This document shows positions 18,470 to 29,523 of a stretch of DNA of 64,000 bases, in pieces (positions within the stretch are counted from its first letter, which is position 1; each line of letters begins with the position of its first letter). The DNA comes from Dyadobacter sp. NIV53. Its GTDB lineage: Bacteria > Bacteroidota > Bacteroidia > Cytophagales > Spirosomataceae. The stretch spans positions 2,914,001-2,978,000 of the forward strand of contig NZ_CP081299.1 in assembly GCF_019711195.1 (NCBI RefSeq), in the 5' to 3' direction. The translations under genes were made by a program, and so were the position numbers. A model generated the notes under the pieces. It did not search any database. It worked only from the letters and a program-made list of their open reading frames with translations, and was not told where the DNA came from.

Positions 18470-20867
18470 ATGCATTATTTATCATATAGGAACTTGCCTG
18501 GCCTTAGAATAACATTCTTTTTTATCCTCCTGGTAAACACGATTGCTATTGGTCAGAACCAGATACCGTCTCTTCCCCAACAAACTCCCGGCCAATCTAG
18601 CCCTGCTTCAGGTTCTCAGGCTGTCGAATTTTATAATCAAGCTAAATCGGCTGGCATGTCAGACCTGGACATTGAGAAAGCCGCACTACAACGCGGATAT
18701 ACTCTTGATCAGATTTCTACCATGCGCAAGCGTATACAACCAGGGGAAAAAGAAGTTAAAGATCCTAATCGTGATGAATTGGATGAAACAAGAGATCAAG
18801 ATGAATTAGACGAAGAAGCCAATAATCAGAGGGATTCAACCGGTTTGAGAAGAGCATATTTAAGAAGGTTAAATCGTACTTTCGGATCGGCCTTTTTCGC
18901 AACTTCAACCAACACTTTTGAGCCGAATTTAAGAATTGCAACTCCCAGAAATTATATATTGGGACCAGAAGATGAACTTGTTGTGGATATTTACGGAAAT
19001 TCCGTGGATAACTTCAGAATGAAAATCAGCCCGGAAGGCACAAGTGAAAATGTTAAACCTTGCACCCGTTTATGTGAATGGTTTAACGATAGAACAAGCT
19101 TATAGAACGAATTGTTAACAGACTCAGACAGGCATATTCTACATTGAACCGTCCTGGTTCCGGAACTTATTCTTCCATCACTCTTGGCAATGTAAGAAGC
19201 ATAAGGATTATGATTACCGGTGAAGCAATTAATCCTGGAACCTACACTGTTTCATCCCTGGCTACTGCTTTTAATGCGCTATCATTATCCGGCGGACCTA
19301 GCAGGAATGGTTCTTTCCGGAATATAGAAGTAATAAGGAATAACAAAATCATAAAAAAATCGATTTATATCGTTTTCTTGTTGATGCCGATTTAAATGAC
19401 AATATAGCTTTACAGGATCAGGATATTATTTTGATACGCCCATATGAAACCAGGATTGAATTAAAAGGAGAAGTTAAAAGATCAGGAATTTTTGAGGCAA
19501 AATCAGGTGAAAAAATCCTGGATATTATAAGATACGCAGGAGGTTATACACCAGATGCGTATACATCCCTGATTACATATCAGCGTAATACCGGAACGAG
19601 CTATATGATCGGAAGTGCCGATTCAACACAATTAGCGACCTTAATACCTTTTAATGGTGATGTAATTACCGTTAAAAAAATAATGGATGTGGTTAGTAAT
19701 CAGATTGAAGTAAGAGGAGCAGTAACTATACCTGGTGTTTATGCTCTTGAAGACAGATCAAATACAGTTTTAAAACTGATAACTATTGCCCAAGGATTAA
19801 GCCCAAGAGCATTTTTGAACAGAGCACTTCTTGAAAGATCAAGTGGAGATACTCAAACTGGAATTGTATCTATTGATCTGAGAAAATTAGTAAATGGAGA
19901 AATTGGAGATATTCCATTACTTCCAGGAGACATTTTAACAATTAAGTCTATTGAAGAATTAAAAGAATTTACTTTTTTGTCAATTACAGGTTCCGTAATT
20001 AATCCAGGAAATTATTACTACTATAAAGATATAACAATAGCAGATTTAATATTTCAGTCAGGCGGGTACACCGAAGGAGGTATTCCTTATAGGATAGAGG
20101 TTTCCCGTAGAATAAAAAACGATACGTTAGATTTACCTAGTGCGCAGAATGTTCGGGTTTTCACAATTGATGTGTCTGATAATTTGGTTATTAACCCAAC
20201 AGATCAAAAATTTAAACTTTCTCCTTACGATATAATAATTGTCAGAAAGTCACCACGCTATGAAGTTCAGAAAACAGTGACAATTCTTGGCGAAATTAAA
20301 TATCCGGGTAATTATACTATTAATTCAAACTTTGAACGTATATCAGATCTTTTCCCAAAATCTGGTGGTATTAAGCCTGGCGCTTACATTAAAGGTGCTC
20401 GCTTTTATCGGGATCAGGAATTAATAGCTCTAGACCTGAATGCGATTCTCGAAACGCCTTCATTGGCTTCTAATATTTTACTTGCAGATGGAGACACCCT
20501 TTATATTCCGAAAGAATCTGAAACTGTTCGTATACAAGGTGGTGTACAAAACCCATCAATAATGAATTATGATGATCAGTTCTCTTACAAGGACTATATT
20601 TCCCAGGCCGGGGGATATACTGAACTAGGCTGGAAAAGCAGAGTTTACGTTTCTTATCCAAACGGAAGGACACACAGATCAAAGAAATTTTTATTTTTTC
20701 GGTCCTATCCCAAAGTTGAGCCTGGTTCAATAGTAACTGTTCCTATTAAAGCAATGCGCCAGGATCGTGAAAGAACTCCCGGCGAACGTATAGCTTTATT
20801 TTCTTTCCTTGCCTCCATAGCAAGCACGCTAACTATTGCAGTTATTAGTATAAGTAACAAAAATTAG
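18470..20867 (+). CDS. SLBB-domain polysaccharide export protein, Wza-like (three frame breaks)
   Basis: This outer-membrane/periplasmic export protein should form the channel for the polysaccharide. Three open frames are visible. Removing one A at 19042-19043 and one at 19106-19107, and adding one A to the A7 run at 19353-19359, gives a continuous 798-residue protein, normal for Bacteroidota members. Residues 1-28 are a signal peptide. A polysaccharide-export domain (YILGPEDELVVDIYG, GLTIEQAYRR) follows, and then several SLBB units, seen as GEAINPGTY, GEVKRSGIF, GAVTIPGVY, GSVINPGNYYY, GEIKYPGNYTI and GGVQNPSIM. A hydrophobic C-terminal segment comes last. It starts the cluster and is followed 11 bases later by the Wzz-like gene. 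Confidence 0.9.
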
Positions 20868-20878
20868 TAGTGCTACCA

Positions 20879-21996
20879 ATGAATTATACAGAAAACAATA
20901 TGTCTGATCGTCAAGTTGAAATACCTTCAAAGTCAAGCTCGGTTCTTGATCTTCGCTTTGAAGATATAGTATCTTTTTTCTAAAACATTTATTCTCACTA
21001 ATTGTTATTGCCTTTATTTGCGGAATTTTTGGATTTGCATATAGTTATACTTTAACCAAAAGGTATGAATCCAGTATAACTTTGTTACCTGAGTATGGAG
21101 GAGCAAAAAAAGTTCTTATTCTTTACTCTCAATGGGGATAAACTCAGAAGGAGCTGAAAAATTACTTCCTGATCTTTACCCGGTAATATTGCAAAGTTCG
21201 AATTTTGGGATATTTTTGTTAGAGCAGCCGGTTATTGATCAGGATAATCATTCTTACAAATCGCTTAAACTATTTTTACAGCGGGATACGACTCAAAGTT
21301 TTTTTTCTAAATTGTTTTCAAGGAGGAAATCAAAAAAGACAGGTAAACCCGTAAAGCTCTCTAATCCGGAAATTCTATCACTTTCAGCAACAGAAACGGG
21401 GAATATTAAGGGAGCAATAGGATTGATAAATTCAACAATAGATCAGAAAATTGGGGTTGTAACTATATCCGCAGATACCGAAGATCCTTTTGTATCATCC
21501 ATTTTAGTTGAAGCCGCTAAAAATTACCTTGTAAATTATGTTGAAGAGTATAGAACAGCTAAAGCTTTACAGCAAGTTGTCTTGCTCAAAGATCAGGTTT
21601 CGGCCGCCAAAGCGCGGTTAAAAAAATCAGAGTACTCGTTACAAAGCTTATAGAGATAGAAATCGTAATCCTTTTCTTAATGTAGCCCGAATAGAAGAAC
21701 AACGCTTACAATCTGATTATCTTCTCGCAGAGTCACTGCATGATGATCTGATTCGTCGTTATGAGCAGGCGTTAATTAAAGTAAAAGAAGAAAAACCAGT
21801 TTTTAAGGTTCTCGAGCCTGCTAAGGTCCCTCTTGTTAAAAGTAGTCCTAAACGCTTTCGTTTCTTTTTTATCTGTGCATTCTTAGGAGGAGTTACTTGT
21901 TTAGCTTATATTCTCTTATTCAAGAAAAACATAACAAGGCCTATTTTTTCTATTCCTTTTGGAATTAAGCTTGGCAGAAAAGTTTATTCAAAGTAA
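20879..21996 (+). CDS. Wzz-family chain-length determinant / polysaccharide co-polymerase (three frame breaks)
   Basis: An inner-membrane protein that sets polymer length. The reading frame is broken at T6 20974-20979 (one T short), A7 21105-21111 (one A short) and 21648-21649 (one T extra). Corrected, it is 372 residues. It has a first transmembrane helix (KHLFSLIVIAFICGIFGFAY), a periplasmic region with a helical part around VLLKDQVSAAKARLKKSE, and a second helix (FRFFFICAFLGGVTCLAYIL) close to the C-terminus. No tyrosine-kinase domain follows, so it is the short Wzz type, not a Wzc autokinase. It starts 11 bases after the export gene. Confidence 0.85.
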
Positions 21997-22158
21997 GCTG
22001 GAATTAAAAATTCTGCAGTATTGGGTAATTTTAAACGATTAGTATTTGTAATATACAGTTATACTTAAGTTTAGCATTAAAACGTATATTCATACTTGAA
22101 TCTTTCTGAAATTCAAGTTCGATTATTCAAATACGTTAATTAATTTGTCTTTAAAGAA

Positions 22159-23469
22159 GTGATAATAACAACCAAATTCAAAGAAATAAAATCTAAATTG
22201 GCCACGCCAGTGGTTTCAAACATTTTGTGGTTGTCATTAGACAAGGTACTTAAGCTTGTTATAGGACTAATAGTAGGAATCTGGGTTGCCAGATATTTAG
22301 GGCCGTCTCAATGGGGCGAATTAAACTATGTATTAGCGTTTATTACGATTGCAGGAACGGTAGGCAAGCTGGGAATGGATGGCTTTTTGATAAAGGAAAT
22401 CTTAGAACATCCATCGAAGAAAAATGAAATATTGGGTACTTCGTTTTTCATGAGGTTACTTATCATCCCATTTGTGCTGGGAGCTATACTCATTTATTTT
22501 TACTTACTTAATCTGAATGCAGATTATTACTGGTTGCTGGCATTCTTATCACTTAATGTTTTTATCACTCCTCTGGATCTTATTGATTTAGACTTTCAGT
22601 CAAAACTCCAGTCCAAGCTTACTGTTGTTTCTAAAAATACAGCATATGTACTGGGAGCATTTTTGAGAGTATATTTATTAGTCAGTAATAAACCATTGGT
22701 ATGGTTCGCGGCCGGAATGGGCTTTGAGGCGCTTTTATCCTACATTTTTTTAACAATTCTTTATCAAAAAAATAATAATATATTTCAGTGGACAGTAAGT
22801 ATTTCACTTGCTAAAAAGTTACTTCGAGCAGGCTGGCCTTTTACTTTGTCAAGTTTGGCAGTAATACTTTATATGCGGATAGACCAGGTTATGCTCGGAT
22901 CTATGGTTAATGAAAAGGAGCTTGGTCTGTTTAGCTCTGCAATAAAGATTTCCGATATTTTTATTTTTTTACCAATGGCTGTATCAAGCAGCTACCTGCC
23001 TTCATTGGTCCATGCAAAAAAAACAAGTCAGGAGCTGTTTATTAGAAAAAATCAGTTCTTTATTAATTGGATGGCACGTATCTCCATAGTATTAGCGATC
23101 CTGGTAACTCTGTTTTCAGATCAAATAATTCAAGTTTTATATGGAGCAGACTACATGCAGGCCTCCGGAATTCTGGTTATTCATATCTGGTCACTGGTTC
23201 CTATGTTTTTAGGAGTAGCAACAAGCCAATATTTGATAATTGAAAACTTACAAAAATTCAGCTTATACAGAACGGTATTGGGATTAATTTTTAATGTATT
23301 GCTAAATTTATACCTTATTCCAAGATATGGAGCTTTTGGAGCCGCATTTGCCACTACTATTTCTCAATTTGTAGCCGCGGTATTTAGTATGGCACTATTT
23401 CAACAAACAAGAATATTATTTAAAATGCAGCTAAGGAGTCTTACAATGTTTTTTAATTTTAGTTTATAA
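22159..23469 (+). CDS. Polysaccharide flippase, Wzx type (MOP superfamily)
   Basis: A 436-residue integral membrane protein with about twelve hydrophobic segments. It begins with the typical NILWLSLDKVLKLVIGLIVG and WVARYLGPSQWGELNY pattern of Wzx/RfbX transporters, which move lipid-linked repeat units across the inner membrane. The middle has RMDQVMLGSM-like YMRIDQVMLGSMV, another family hallmark. The open frame begins with a GTG at 22159, and no better ATG exists before the conserved region. It follows the Wzz gene by 162 bases. The frame is intact, although it lies among broken neighbours. Confidence 0.9.
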   Translation: MIITTKFKEIKSKLATPVVSNILWLSLDKVLKLVIGLIVGIWVARYLGPSQWGELNYVLAFITIAGTVGKLGMDGFLIKEILEHPSKKNEILGTSFFMRLLIIPFVLGAILIYFYLLNLNADYYWLLAFLSLNVFITPLDLIDLDFQSKLQSKLTVVSKNTAYVLGAFLRVYLLVSNKPLVWFAAGMGFEALLSYIFLTILYQKNNNIFQWTVSISLAKKLLRAGWPFTLSSLAVILYMRIDQVMLGSMVNEKELGLFSSAIKISDIFIFLPMAVSSSYLPSLVHAKKTSQELFIRKNQFFINWMARISIVLAILVTLFSDQIIQVLYGADYMQASGILVIHIWSLVPMFLGVATSQYLIIENLQKFSLYRTVLGLIFNVLLNLYLIPRYGAFGAAFATTISQFVAAVFSMALFQQTRILFKMQLRSLTMFFNFSL

Positions 23470-23581
23470 TTCATTTCAGATTACTTACTACGCAAATAGA
23501 TTCTATACTTTTTTGGTATTTGAACTTATATATGAATTTAAAACCGGTTAATATTTAAAAGTTGTACTAAAACCTCACACA

Positions 23582-24310
23582 ATGTTAAAGATTATCAAAA
23601 ATATAGTTATAGGCCAGGCAAGAAGTTATGGAGTGCTGGAAGAGATCAGAAAAAAAAACGGACGAAACAAACTGGAGTATCATTTTCAATTCTGCTATCA
23701 GCGGTTCTACCTGGTTCAAAAAACAATCTCTTTATCCAGGCAGATGGGCAGCAGGTTATCCATTTCTATACATACTTTTTCGTGTTTATAATGACATCAA
23801 ACCCAGGAATATCTTAGAATTTGGTCTTGGTGAAACCTCTAAGTTATCCTATCAGTACCATGAGGCATCTGTTGGGTCTAAGCTTACCATAATTGAACAG
23901 GATCAAAACTGGTTAAATTTTTTCTCGAATACGATTCACAACGTGGTTCCCAACACTATCCTACTTAACTTGGAATACAAAAGCATAGAGGGGTTTGAAA
24001 CAAAGGTTTATGAGGGACTTCTTCAAAAACTAAATAGTGAAAAGTTTGATTTTATATTGGTCGACGGCCCTGGGGAAGTGATCATTTTTCAAGATCCCAA
24101 ATTGTTGATTTAGTTGAGAATAATAATTTAGCCGACGAATTTATAATTATAATGGATGATTATGAAAGAACCGGCGAACAGGAAACCGTAAAAAAATTAA
24201 AGGAAGTATTTAAAAATAAGGGTATTTCTTTCGTAGAAGAAACATATCATGGTGCAAAAAGCACTTTATTGATATGCTCAGAAAACTACAAATTTCTTAC
24301 CAGCCTATAA
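23582..24310 (+). CDS. SAM-dependent methyltransferase-like protein (two frame breaks)
   Basis: The corrected protein is 242 residues, after removing one A from the A9 run at 23650-23658 and adding one G to the G4 run at 24072-24075. A Rossmann-type motif I is present (NILEFGLGETSK), followed by an acidic second strand (LTIIEQDQNW). A DFILVDGP segment and IIIMDDYER follow, which resembles class I SAM-dependent methyltransferases and related proteins of polysaccharide loci. The substrate is unknown, and an enzymatic role is inferred only from the fold-like motifs. It sits between the flippase and a glycosyltransferase. Confidence 0.6.
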
Positions 24311-24389
24311 AGTAGCGCAACGCTTGAAAACTTGGTAACGTATACACGTATTGAAACCTGTATAATTACTCAATTTACAATCTAACCTT

Positions 24390-25337
24390 ATGAACAATGA
24401 ATTAGCTCCTATACTTCTATTTGTATTTAACCGCCCAGCGCATACCAGGCAAACCTTAGAAGCATTAGCAGAAAATACTTTAGCAAGCGAGTCTATCCTT
24501 TATATTTTTGCAGATGGAGCAAAGGATGAAGGGAACAAAGAAGATTTGCTTAATATAAAAGAAGTTAGAGAAATAATAAAGAAAACACAATGGTGTAAGG
24601 AAGTTCATATTATTGAGTCTGAAACTAATAAGGGCCTGGCAAATTCGATTATAGATGGGGTAACAGAGAAAGTAAATCAACATGGAAAGGTAATCGTTCT
24701 GGAAGATGATCTCATTACGTCAAAAGGTTTCCTGGAATATATGAATCAAGCTTTAAACAAATTTATTTCAAATGAAAAAGTAATGCATGTTTCAGGTTAC
24801 CAATTCCCAATTGATTCAACACAGACAGGTAGTTCATATTTTATTCCGCTGATTTCTTCCTGGGGTTGGGGTACATGGAAAAGAGCCTGGAACCAATTTG
24901 ACCCATTATCCACAGGATATCAAAGATTAAAAACAGATAAAGAGTTAATAAGAAAATTCGATTTTAACAATTCATACCCCTATTCAACAATGTTGCTTAA
25001 TCAAATGGAAGGTAACAATAATGTTAATTCCTGGGCAATACGTTGGTGGTGGGCCGTATTTAACCATAATGGAGTGTCACTTTTTCCAGACAGCAGTTTA
25101 GTTAAAAATATAGGTTTTGATAAGAGTGCTACCCATACAAAAGGATCTAACCCTTATGAAATTAATGTTTTTGACAAAGATTATTTTATAACGTCATATC
25201 CAACAAGAATTTCAATTAATGAACCTGCTATAATACAACTCCAAAAATTGTACCGCAAAACCAATCCTGCATATCAAGGATTATTTGATAAGTTATGGAG
25301 AAAAGTTATTAATAAAATACAGTTTGTAATTAGCTAA
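24390..25337 (+). CDS. Glycosyltransferase, GT-A fold
   Basis: This 315-residue cytoplasmic transferase starts with PILLFVFNRPAHTRQTLEAL, a GT-A N-terminus. Strands with ILYIFADGAKDE, ETNKGLANSIIDG and VIVLEDDLITSKGF follow; EDD is the metal/nucleotide-sugar binding acidic motif. The later part has SWGWGTWKRAW, typical of this family in lipopolysaccharide and capsule loci. Donor and acceptor are not determinable. The frame is intact. The ATG at 24390 is followed directly by the conserved strand. Confidence 0.85.
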   Translation: MNNELAPILLFVFNRPAHTRQTLEALAENTLASESILYIFADGAKDEGNKEDLLNIKEVREIIKKTQWCKEVHIIESETNKGLANSIIDGVTEKVNQHGKVIVLEDDLITSKGFLEYMNQALNKFISNEKVMHVSGYQFPIDSTQTGSSYFIPLISSWGWGTWKRAWNQFDPLSTGYQRLKTDKELIRKFDFNNSYPYSTMLLNQMEGNNNVNSWAIRWWWAVFNHNGVSLFPDSSLVKNIGFDKSATHTKGSNPYEINVFDKDYFITSYPTRISINEPAIIQLQKLYRKTNPAYQGLFDKLWRKVINKIQFVIS

Positions 25338-25522
25338 TTAAAAAAACTATCTCTTAGTTTGAACATAGGAAACTATTCAATAATGCTCCGTGAAAAAAAA
25401 GTTAGTTTACTCATATTTGCTTCAGAGCCACATTCAGTTGCATATAATAGGATGCAGATTATAATCTGTTTCAACTTGAAAAACCAACATTCTCACAACG
25501 TATTAAAGATAAACTCGTGTAG
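25338..25522 (+). pseudogene. Possible gene remnant in an otherwise non-coding stretch
   Basis: The 365 bases between the glycosyltransferase and the acetyltransferase contain a short open segment without a convincing start. It reads NIGNYSIMLREKK and ASEPHSVAYNR, then, after a frame change near 25453, DYNLFQLEKPTFSQR, and ends at a TAG at 25520-25522. The composition is protein-like and the two parts look contiguous. I do not recognise the family. It may be the tail of a decayed glycan-biosynthesis gene. Nothing was found in the rest of the gap (25523-25702), which is very AT-rich. Confidence 0.3.
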
Positions 25523-25702
25523 ACTATAAATCCATTTGCAGTATTCTTATTATTAATAAGTTTAACTCTATACTAAAAAGCATTGTTTAAATACAAAAGA
25601 AATTATAATATTCATAACTATCTAAATATTAAATCTGGACTAGCTAATTGATATTATTTTAATGTCACTAATGTAAGTATACCATTATCAACATAAAACA
25701 TT

Positions 25703-26314
25703 TTGACTTTGAACATTAAAGCATACATAGGTAAAATAATAAATTATGCTATTTCTTCAAAAAGAAAAAATGAACACTTGATGCTTATTGGTAAAGGTTC
25801 AACTATTAAGGGAGCAAATATTGAAATCAGGAATGGCAGCAATAACAACATCCGCTTTACAGTTGGTGATAATTCTATAGTAAATGGTAATTATATTTTT
25901 GAGAAAGAAACGGGTAAAATTACAATTGGAAGCAGAGTATTTATAGGAGGAGGAATGTTTATTTGTATTGAGAACATTGAAATTGGTAATGATGTAATGT
26001 TCTCTTGGGGATGTACAGTTGCAGATAATAACTCACATTCTCTTATATCATCTGAACGGAAAGATGATGTAAAGGATTGGAAAAAAGGAATTGATGAGAA
26101 TAAGATTGGTTACTACAAAAATTGGGATAATGTTAAACATGGTCCGGTAATCATTAAGGATATGGCATGGATAGGTTTTAATTCTATTATTTTAAAAGGA
26201 GTTACTATTGGCAAAGGAGCGGTAGTTGCAGCCGGAAGCGTAGTTACTAAAGACGTTCCTGACTTTGCAGTTGTTGCTGGCAATCCCGCGAAAATTATAA
26301 AATTTACAACATGA
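25703..26314 (+). CDS. Acyltransferase, left-handed beta-helix (hexapeptide) family
   Basis: A 203-residue protein with hexapeptide repeats from about residue 30 onwards (IGKGSTIKGANIEI, ITIGSRVFIGGGMFI, IEIGNDVMFSWGCTV). It ends with the typical WIGFNSIILKGVTIGKGAVVAAGSVVTKDVPDFAVVAGNPAKII. This is the pattern of O-acetyltransferases that modify sugars in capsule loci. The frame starts with TTG at 25703, and the start is uncertain because no ATG precedes the repeats closely. The stop overlaps the ATG of the next gene (ATGA at 26311-26314), which indicates translational coupling. Confidence 0.85.
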   Translation: MTLNIKAYIGKIINYAISSKRKNEHLMLIGKGSTIKGANIEIRNGSNNNIRFTVGDNSIVNGNYIFEKETGKITIGSRVFIGGGMFICIENIEIGNDVMFSWGCTVADNNSHSLISSERKDDVKDWKKGIDENKIGYYKNWDNVKHGPVIIKDMAWIGFNSIILKGVTIGKGAVVAAGSVVTKDVPDFAVVAGNPAKIIKFTT

Positions 26315-27168
26315 ACTGGCACGAGACAATAATTTCAATAAGGCAAAATCCGGAATACGATGATTTGGTAAGATTGGCTTACTTTGACGAAGATCTGATT
26401 CTAAATTCTGAGCGTTTTAGTAGCAGTGAAGAATTTGAGGAAACATTAAAGTTACTAAAAAAATATGCGCCTAATGGTCAATCCATTCTAGATATTGGTG
26501 CTGGGAATGGCATCAGTTCTATAAATTTTGCGAAAAAAGGATACGAAGTAACAGCAGTTGAACCAGACCCTAGTGATACTGTTGGTGCTAATGCAATCAG
26601 AATATTAAAAAAACATTATGAACTTAATAATTTAAGCATTCATGAGAAGTATGCAGAAGAAATAGGTTTTGAAAATGGAAGCTTTGATATCGTTTATGTA
26701 CGACAGGCAATGCACCATGCTTATCAATTGCCAAAATTTATTTCTGAATGTGCTCGCGTACTAAAACCGGGTGGAATCTTATTTACCGCACGTGACCATG
26801 TTATTTATAACGATGCAGATAAGAAATGGTTTTTAAAAATGCATCCTTTGCATAAATTTTACGGTGGTGAAAATGCATTTACAGCTGAGGAATATAAAAC
26901 TGCAATGACGGATGCCGGATTACAGATAAGGCATGAGATGAAATTTTATGACTCGCCAATTAATTACTTTCCAATTACAACGGAGAGTATATCAAAATTT
27001 AAAGAAAACAGGCTTTCTTACTTCAAATCCATATTATCAAACAGAATAGGATTTATTGCAAATATACCAGGGATCGCCTTTCTATATGGATTAAAAGTTG
27101 GCGATTCTATATTTGATGAAAAAAATGTGCCGGGCAGGATGTATAGTTACATTTCCCAAAAAATATAG
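26311..27168 (+). CDS. Class I SAM-dependent methyltransferase
   Basis: A 285-residue enzyme with motif I ILDIGAGNGISSINFAKKG at about residues 57-75, an acidic strand-2 end (VTAVEPDPSD), motif II-like FDIVYVRQAMHHAYQLPKF and post-motif ECARVLKPGGILF. This is the Methyltransf_11 pattern. It probably methylates a sugar or lipid-linked intermediate of the polysaccharide, but this is inferred only from location. Its start codon overlaps the acetyltransferase stop by four bases. The frame is intact. Confidence 0.85.
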   Translation: MNWHETIISIRQNPEYDDLVRLAYFDEDLILNSERFSSSEEFEETLKLLKKYAPNGQSILDIGAGNGISSINFAKKGYEVTAVEPDPSDTVGANAIRILKKHYELNNLSIHEKYAEEIGFENGSFDIVYVRQAMHHAYQLPKFISECARVLKPGGILFTARDHVIYNDADKKWFLKMHPLHKFYGGENAFTAEEYKTAMTDAGLQIRHEMKFYDSPINYFPITTESISKFKENRLSYFKSILSNRIGFIANIPGIAFLYGLKVGDSIFDEKNVPGRMYSYISQKI

Positions 27169-27329
27169 CTAAATAGTCTTTAATGCATTGCTAAACACCG
27201 ACTGGTTACTATTAATTTGCAATTGGTTACTATAATTCCTTTAGAATTATTACATGTTTAGATTCCTCAATATTCAGAACTTTCTACCAATCCAAATTAA
27301 TAATACCTTCTAAGTTCAAAGTCTTACAA

Positions 27330-28290
27330 ATGCACGAAATGCCCATTTCAAATAATTTGATCCAATCAACAATGGATATGAAAAAAGGAAAAATGAAAAT
27401 ATTAGTAATTGGTTCAAATGGTTTTATTGGAAGGAACGTAGCTCAATATATTTATAATTCAGGTTTATATGAATTATATGAATGTGATGTTGTAGTAGAT
27501 TATGTAAAGCCTAATTATCATCTTATTGACGCTACTAATGCAGATTATCATACTATATTTCAAAAAACAAAATTTGAGGTGTGTATAAATTGCTCGGGTG
27601 CCGCCAGTGTACCTGACTCACTAATTAATCCTTTAAGAGACTTCACTCTGAATACTTATAATGTCTTTAAACTATTAGATGCAATACGCCAATATCAACC
27701 TGATTGCAGGTTTATCAATATTTCAAGCGCAGCTGTATATGGGAATCCTCAAACATTACCTATTTATGAGCAATCCGATTTGAATCCAATTTCACCTTAC
27801 GGAATTCATAAAGCGCAAGCTGAACAAATTTGCAAAATGTTTCATGATTATTACAAAATACCTACTTGTTCGTTAAGAGTGTTCTCGGCATATGGACCGG
27901 AATTGAAGAAGCAATTATACTGGGATTTATTTCAAAAAGCAAAAAATACCGATTCTATAACTATGTTTGGAACTGGTACTGAAACAAGAGATTTCATTTA
28001 TATAGATGATGTCGTTCAAGCTATCTTTTGCTGCCTGAGAAACACTTTGTACCAAGGTGAATCTATAAATGTAGCCAATGGTGAAGAAATAACGATTAAC
28101 AATGCTGTTAGTACCTTTTGAAATTTCTTTCCAGTTAAAAAATTGCTTCAATTTAATGGATTGGTAAAAAGCAGGAGATCCTGTACATTGGAAAGCGGAT
28201 ATTAGTTTGTTAACTAAAATGGGTTACAAGGCATCGTTTAATTTAGAGTTAGGTTTAAAAAATTACTATTCATGGATAACTCAAATATAA
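27330..28290 (+). CDS. NAD-dependent sugar epimerase/dehydratase, extended SDR (three frame breaks)
   Basis: This nucleotide-sugar epimerase or dehydratase has a Rossmann motif KILVIGSNGFIGRNVA, a catalytic Ser region (INISSAAVYG) and the YxxxK motif (SPYGIHKAQAE). The open frame stops at 28121. Adding one T at 28116-28119, removing one T at 28128-28130 and one A at 28166-28170 restores a normal C-terminus containing FNGLVKAGDPVHWKADISLL and ending at 28290, giving 319 residues from the first ATG. The true start may be an internal ATG at 27378 or 27393, since MKILVIG begins the conserved fold. Its end overlaps the next gene by 19 bases. Confidence 0.8.
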
Positions 28291-29404
28291 ATAGAAAAAA
28301 TATTGGGCTTCTTTTTTATCTGACTATACAACTTGGTCAGGAGGTATAATTTATATACTAAATATTATAAGTGCATTAAATACATTAGAAGATAAATTAA
28401 AGCCAGAATTAACAATACTTCATGGCGTAAATTCGCCTATTAATGACATTTTAGCTATCAATTATCCATATGTTAAATTTGTTCCAATTAATATAAATCT
28501 TACGCTCCCAGAAAGAATTAAAAATAAAATCACAAGAGTATTAACTAACAAATCTGTATATTTTAAGAATCTTCCTGACATTGTATATCCTTATCAGAAG
28601 GGTATTTGCCTGGGTAAATTTCCTTTCTTTTGGATTCCAGATTTTCAGGAGTGGTACCTGCCTCATATGTTTTCTGATACCGAGATAAAATTTCGAAAGA
28701 ACGAACAGTTAATTATTTCTCGGAGTAAAGGAGTAATCATTTTTAGTAGCAAAAATGCAATGAATGATTTCCAAAAATTTTATCCTGATCATAATTGCAA
28801 TTTAAGGCTATTACGTTTCGCTACTTCATTACCAACATACAAGCATCTTGATATTATAGTAGTAAAAGAGAAATATGGAATTTTAGGAACTTATTTTATG
28901 TCCCCAAATCAATTCTGGAAACATAAAAACCATATAGTTATTTTAGAGGCAATATCTGCTTTAAAAGAATACAACCTGAATTTCCAGGTTGTATTCACTG
29001 GAAGTGAAAACGATCACAGAAACAAAGATTATTTTCAGACACTGAAGGATTACGTTGAACTAAACGGTATTCAAAAATGGACAAAATTTCTTGGTTTTAT
29101 AAGCAGAGCTGATCAATTGAGCTTAATGGATAATGCAGCTGCTATAATTCAACCATCTTTATTTGAAGGATGGAGTACAGTAGTAGAAGATACAAAGGCA
29201 CTAAGCCAATTTATTATTTTAAGTGATATCGAGGTGCATCGTGAGCAGATTGATAAAAATTGTATATTTTTCTCTACTAATTCAAGTAATGAACTTACTT
29301 CAATAATGAAAACTGTCCTCGAAAATGGAGTGAGTCGGCAGTCAATTGACTATTCCAATAATGTTACCAGTTTCGGGAAGTCTATCTTAGAAGTTTTAAA
29401 CTAG
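28272..29404 (+). CDS. Glycosyltransferase family 1/4-like (one frame break)
   Basis: A GT-B transferase. The frame beginning at the ATG at 28272 loses register at the T6 run 28312-28317. With seven T residues it reads DYTTWSGGIIYILNIISAL and continues to 29404 as a 377-residue protein. The C-terminal half has the GT-B nucleotide-sugar site: a glycine-poor GTYFMSPNQFWKHKNH, VVFTGSEND, WTKFLGFISRADQ and the E-x7-E region IQPSLFEGWSTVVEDTKAL. The ATG lies inside the end of the epimerase gene. Donor and acceptor are unknown. Confidence 0.82.
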
Positions 29405-29523
29405 CATGCATCGTGAAAACCTTTTATAGTATTAATACCAATTTACAAATGGGTCATCTAAATAATTAATAAAAGTGTTATTAGTTATTTGAAATTATAA
29501 GTCAATTTCAAATTATTTATTCT

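Noticed and set aside
18470..20867. Three separate small export genes
   Set aside because: The three frames join into one 798-residue SLBB protein when single-base breaks are repaired.
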